A stretch of 36,073 nt of DNA, from assembly GCA_030550015.1 (NCBI GenBank), contig JAUQQG010000076.1, positions 1 through 36,073 on the forward strand, read 5' to 3'. The notes under the pieces were generated by a model. The model was not told where the DNA came from, ran no database searches, and worked only from the letters and a program-made list of their open reading frames with translations. The translations under genes were made by a program, and so were the position numbers. This stretch comes from a bacterium. Lineage in GTDB: Bacteria > Sysuimicrobiota > Sysuimicrobiia > Sysuimicrobiales > Thermofontiviventaceae. Shown one piece after another: positions 33,260 to 36,073 of the stretch; position 1 is the first letter of the stretch, and every line of letters begins with the position of its first letter.

Positions 33260-34087
33260 TTACTTCCTCCGTTTCACAATGAACTTATCACTGGGGCGGC
33301 GTCCCCGCCTGGTCTTATATCCCCTTGTTGGCTTCCCCCATGGGGTCACGGGGCTGGGCATTCCCTCCGGGGACCGCCCCTCTCCTCCCCCGTGGGGATG
33401 ACTCGCCGGATCCATGGCCACACCTCGTACAGCCGGGCGCCACCCCAACCACCGAGAGCGGCCCGCCTTGCCCAGGGTGATGGCCTCGTGTTCGATGTTG
33501 CCTACCTGCCCAATAGTGGCCTTGCAGGCAAGGTGGATCAACCGGACCTCGCCTGAAGGAAGACGCACGTGGGCATAGTTCCCCTCTTTGGCCAGGATCT
33601 GCGCCGCGGTCCCTGCTGCCCGGACGAGCTGCCCCCCTTTCCCTGGGACCAGCTCGATGTTATGGATCATCGTGCCCACGGGGATGTTCCGCAAGGGAAG
33701 GGCGTTGCCTACCCGGATCTCTGCATCGGGCCCAGACATCACCTTATCCCCTGGCTTCAACCCATCAGGCGCCAGGATATACCGTTTTTCTCCATCCGCA
33801 TAATGGAGAAGCGCAATACGCGCGGAGCGGTTCGGGTCATACTCAATCGCTGCCACCTTCGCCTCGATCCCATCCTTATCCCGCTTGAAGTCGATGATCC
33901 GATACATGCGCTTATGCCCGCCTCCCCGGTGGCGGACGGTCACCCGACCCTGCGCGTTCCTCCCCGCCGACTTCTTGAGCGGGGCGAGCAAGGACTTCTC
34001 CGGCTCCTCCTTGGTGATTTCCTCAAACGTGGAGACGGTGAAGAACCGGCGACCAGGTGTGATTGGCTTGAACTTTTTGATCCCCAT
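33260..34087 (-). CDS. rplB: 50S ribosomal protein L2
   Basis: Peptidyl-transferase-centre protein, 275 residues from ATG 34087 ([14 protein letters not shown]). [22 protein letters not shown] and the conserved catalytic-region block [19 protein letters not shown] are intact, with the C-terminal [16 protein letters not shown]. The alternative start three codons upstream is less typical. Confidence 0.98.
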   Translation of the reverse strand: MGIKKFKPITPGRRFFTVSTFEEITKEEPEKSLLAPLKKSAGRNAQGRVTVRHRGGGHKRMYRIIDFKRDKDGIEAKVAAIEYDPNRSARIALLHYADGEKRYILAPDGLKPGDKVMSGPDAEIRVGNALPLRNIPVGTMIHNIELVPGKGGQLVRAAGTAAQILAKEGNYAHVRLPSGEVRLIHLACKATIGQVGNIEHEAITLGKAGRSRWLGWRPAVRGVAMDPASHPHGGGEGRSPEGMPSPVTPWGKPTRGYKTRRGRRPSDKFIVKRRK

Positions 34088-34100
34088 CTCAGGCATCCCC

Positions 34101-34134
34101 CCTCATGGCCCACGCATTGCCGTGGGGCCTGAGG
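34101..34134 (-). promoter_or_regulatory. 13-bp bulged hairpin between rplW and rplB
   Basis: An outer stem CCTCA/TGAGG (34101-34105, 34130-34134) and inner stem GGCCCACG / CGTGGGGCC (34107-34114, 34121-34129, one bulged base) enclose a 6-base loop. It begins one base after the rplW stop and ends 13 bases before the rplB start. Confidence 0.6.
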
Positions 34135-34135
34135 A

Positions 34136-34426
34136 TCATGTACTCAACCCCTCAATCTCGATCTTCTGCCCTGGCTTCAGCGTGACGATCGCCTTCTTCA
34201 TCCCCGGGAGGCGGTAGTAGTGCTGCCCACGCCGCTTGGTGACGCCGGGGATGGTGATGGTGTTCACCTTCACAACGTCCACACCGAAGAGGCGCTTAAC
34301 CGCCTCCTTGATCATCCCCTTGTTCGCCCGGGGATCCACCTCAAAGGTGTACTTCCCCATTTGCATCAGCCGCATGCTCTTCTCTGTGACGATTGGGCGT
34401 CGGATCACCTCTCGATAGTCCATCAT
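34136..34426 (-). CDS. rplW: 50S ribosomal protein L23
   Basis: Exit-tunnel protein that docks trigger factor and signal recognition particle; 96 residues ([20 protein letters not shown], then YTFEVDPRANKGMIKEAVKR and LFGVDVVKVNTI). Two consecutive ATGs (34426, 34423) are possible; the first overlaps the rplD stop. Confidence 0.97.
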   Translation of the reverse strand: MMDYREVIRRPIVTEKSMRLMQMGKYTFEVDPRANKGMIKEAVKRLFGVDVVKVNTITIPGVTKRRGQHYYRLPGMKKAIVTLKPGQKIEIEGLST

Positions 34427-35049
34427 CGGCCGAACACCTCTGCGATTCGGGAGAGCGCATCCCGGGTGACCACGATGTTCTCATAGGAAAGGAGATCATG
34501 CACATTCAAGGTGGTTGCGCTCAGTACCTTGACGTGAGGGAGGTTGGCGGCGGAGCGCTCCACCCGTTCGTCATGCTCCGCCGTGACGAGGAGCGTCTTC
34601 CCTTTCACGCCCAGGTGTCCCAAGACTTCCACGAGCTCTTTTGTGCGCGGCTCGGGGAAGCGAAGCTCCTCGACCACCTTGATCCGCCCTTCCTTCGCCC
34701 TTGCGGACAGAATGGAGCGAATCGCCAGGCGCCTGACCTTCTTTGGCAAGGGGAAGGCATAGGAGCGGGGCTTCGGACCGTGGACGACTCCCCCACCAAC
34801 CCAGAGCGGGGAGCGGATGCTCCCGTGTCTTGCCCTCCCCGTCCCTTTCTGGCGCCAAGGTTTGCGCCCTCCTCCAGCCACCTCTCCGCGGGTTTTCGTA
34901 CTGTGGGTCCCCAGGTGCCGCCCGGCGAGTTGCCACACGAGTGCCTGATAAACTACCGCAGGCTTCGGCTGAACCTGGAAGACCTCTCCAGGAAGCTCCA
35001 CTTCCCCGACTTGGTTTCCACTGGTGTTGTACATCGGCACCGTCACCAT
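34423..35049 (-). CDS. rplD: 50S ribosomal protein L4
   Basis: Tunnel-constriction protein, 208 residues. [20 protein letters not shown] and [20 protein letters not shown] form the conserved loop. In Escherichia coli L4 represses the S10 operon through the rpsJ leader; that leader lies outside this window. Its start is 13 bases after rplC. Confidence 0.98.
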   Translation of the reverse strand: MVTVPMYNTSGNQVGEVELPGEVFQVQPKPAVVYQALVWQLAGRHLGTHSTKTRGEVAGGGRKPWRQKGTGRARHGSIRSPLWVGGGVVHGPKPRSYAFPLPKKVRRLAIRSILSARAKEGRIKVVEELRFPEPRTKELVEVLGHLGVKGKTLLVTAEHDERVERSAANLPHVKVLSATTLNVHDLLSYENIVVTRDALSRIAEVFGR

Positions 35050-35062
35050 TGCGCTCCCCCTG

Positions 35063-35695
35063 CTACGCCCCCGCAGGCTTTACCTTCCGTATCTCCAGAA
35101 GCCCGCCCCGAGGGCCAGGGACGGCTCCCTTAACCAGAAGAAGGTTTCGGCCTGTGTCCACCTTTACGACACGAAGGTTCTTCACGGTTACCCGTTCACC
35201 ACCCATATGGCCGGGCATTCTCTTCCCTGGCCACACCCGTCCCACATTCGAGGATCCGATAGATCCCACTGCCCTGTGCATGAGGCTGACGCCGTGGGAG
35301 TCGCGCTGGCCGCCGAACCCCCACCGCTTCATGGCTCCAGCAAACCCTTTCCCCCTCGAGATCCCTGTGATTTCCACCAGATCCCCCTCCCGGAAAAGGT
35401 CCACCTTGACCTCGGCACCCACCTCGAGGTGCTCCCCCTCGTCCAGGGAGAACTCGCGGATCACCCGGCGGGGTGCTGTCTTCGCCTTGGCAAAGACCCC
35501 GAGCAGGGGCTTGGAAACCTTCCGGCGGGGGATCTCCTCGTAGCCCAGCTGGACGGCGGTATACCCATCCTTCTCTGGCGTTCTCACCCCGACCACCACG
35601 CAAGGTCCAGCCTGGATCACAGTCACAGGAACGAGGTTCCCCTCTTCGTCGAAGACCTGCGTCATCCCAACTTTTCTACCCAAAAGCCCAGCCAT
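35063..35695 (-). CDS. rplC: 50S ribosomal protein L3
   Basis: Assembly-initiator protein, 210 residues from ATG 35695 (MAGLLGRKVGMTQVFDEEGN), with GAGGT... more exactly GAGGTCAG upstream as ribosome-binding site. FAGAMKRWGFGGQRDSHGVS and GSIGSSNVGRVWPGKRMPGHMGG are diagnostic. An in-frame reading extends to 35743 but the extra residues are translated from the repeat between rpsJ and rplC and are not part of the protein. Confidence 0.98.
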   Translation of the reverse strand: MAGLLGRKVGMTQVFDEEGNLVPVTVIQAGPCVVVGVRTPEKDGYTAVQLGYEEIPRRKVSKPLLGVFAKAKTAPRRVIREFSLDEGEHLEVGAEVKVDLFREGDLVEITGISRGKGFAGAMKRWGFGGQRDSHGVSLMHRAVGSIGSSNVGRVWPGKRMPGHMGGERVTVKNLRVVKVDTGRNLLLVKGAVPGPRGGLLEIRKVKPAGA

Positions 35696-35700
35696 ATCTG

Positions 35701-35775
35701 ACCTCGGATTTCGGATTGCGGATTTCGAATTTCGGATTTTCAAATCCGCATTCCGAAATTCGAAATCCGAAATTC
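35701..35775. repeat. heptamer-rich repeat with perfect 17-bp inverted repeat between rpsJ and rplC
   Basis: CGGATTTCGAATTTCGG (35719-35735) and CCGAAATTCGAAATCCG (35753-35769) are perfect complements around a 17-base loop that itself contains GGATTT/AAATCC. The whole gap is made of degenerate 7-base units of the type AAATCCG / AAATTCG and their complements. It begins immediately after the rpsJ stop and ends at the rplC ribosome-binding site. AT-rich composition differs sharply from the flanking genes. Confidence 0.9.
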
Positions 35776-36073
35776 TCAGAGCTTGATCTCGATATCGACC
35801 CCCGCTGGGAGGTCCAGGTGCATGAGTGCATCCACCGTCTTCTGCGTCGGGTTCAAGATATCGATCAACCGCTTGTGCGTCCGAATCTCGAAGTGCTCCA
35901 TGGAGGTCTTATCGATGTGCGGCGACCGCAATACACAGAAGACGCTCCTATCCGTGGGGAGGGGGATCGGTCCAGAGACCTGTGCGCCTGTCCGGCGCGC
36001 GGTCTCCACGATCTTCTCCGCGGACTGGTCCAGCACCCTGTGATCGAATGCTTTGAGTTTGATGCGAATCTTC
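35776..36073 (-). CDS. rpsJ: 30S ribosomal protein S10 (5' end outside window)
   Basis: Small-subunit head protein, also the NusE transcription antitermination factor. The open frame continues to the right edge as [20 protein letters not shown], so only the first one to four codons are missing. [20 protein letters not shown] and [20 protein letters not shown] are diagnostic. An internal start at 36036 would remove the conserved first strand and is rejected. It is the first gene of the S10 operon. Confidence 0.98.
   Translation of the reverse strand, partial: KIRIKLKAFDHRVLDQSAEKIVETARRTGAQVSGPIPLPTDRSVFCVLRSPHIDKTSMEHFEIRTHKRLIDILNPTQKTVDALMHLDLPAGVDIEIKL

Overview
The window is 36 kb of a moderately GC-rich bacterial chromosome. 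Apart from a degraded patch at the left edge, every gene lies on the minus strand, so transcription runs from the right edge toward the left. The ribosomal gene order, a KOW-domain protein gene between map and infA, an IreB/ReoM homologue, a zinc-finger adenylate kinase, zinc-binding S4, S14, L36 and L24, an ECF transporter core after rplQ and a fadN-fadA-fadE set all point to a Gram-positive, Firmicutes-like (Terrabacteria) lineage. I cannot name a genus. rpmD (L30) is missing from its usual place and rplM-rpsI do not follow truA, so this is not a standard Bacillus-type locus.

Layout from right to left: (1) 36073-26581 is the S10-spc ribosomal block: rpsJ (cut by the window edge), rplC, rplD, rplW, rplB, rpsS, rplV, rpsC, rplP, rpmC, rpsQ, rplN, rplX, rplE, rpsN, rpsH, rplF, rplR, rpsE, rplO. 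(2) 26574-23835 is secY-adk-map, joined by 4-base stop/start overlaps. (3) 23696-19925 is a KOW protein gene, infA, rpmJ, rpsM, rpsK, rpsD, rpoA and rplQ, with an extended -10 promoter candidate at the end of map. (4) 19720-16231 holds a fused EcfA1-EcfA2 ATPase, ecfT and truA. (5) 16053-10431 is a beta-oxidation cluster, fadN-fadA-fadE, followed by a CAU-anticodon tRNA. (6) 10074-5977 holds a membrane-anchored penicillin-acylase-family hydrolase and a long-chain acyl-CoA ligase. (7) 5760-3263 is mutM, an ireB/reoM homologue and murA. The last pairing puts a known regulator of MurA turnover directly upstream of murA. (8) 3170-1604 holds tRNA-Val and a D-2-hydroxyacid dehydrogenase. (9) 1-1421 is a gene graveyard: a frameshifted IS256-family transposase, the C-terminal end of an IS1634-like transposase, and a zinc metallopeptidase (YugP family) broken by one frameshift and two stops.

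The least expected structure is intergenic. Many gaps carry a hairpin starting within a few bases of the upstream stop codon. In three places (after murA, fadA and ecfT) the hairpin is followed by a tandem array of 9-base units ending 7-15 bases before the next gene, in two cases next to or including that gene's ribosome-binding site. Similar stop-proximal hairpins lie inside the ribosomal operon, including a perfect 17-bp inverted repeat between rpsJ and rplC. The beta-oxidation genes, acyl-CoA ligase and tRNAs form the metabolic part; the rest is translation, secretion and cell-wall housekeeping.
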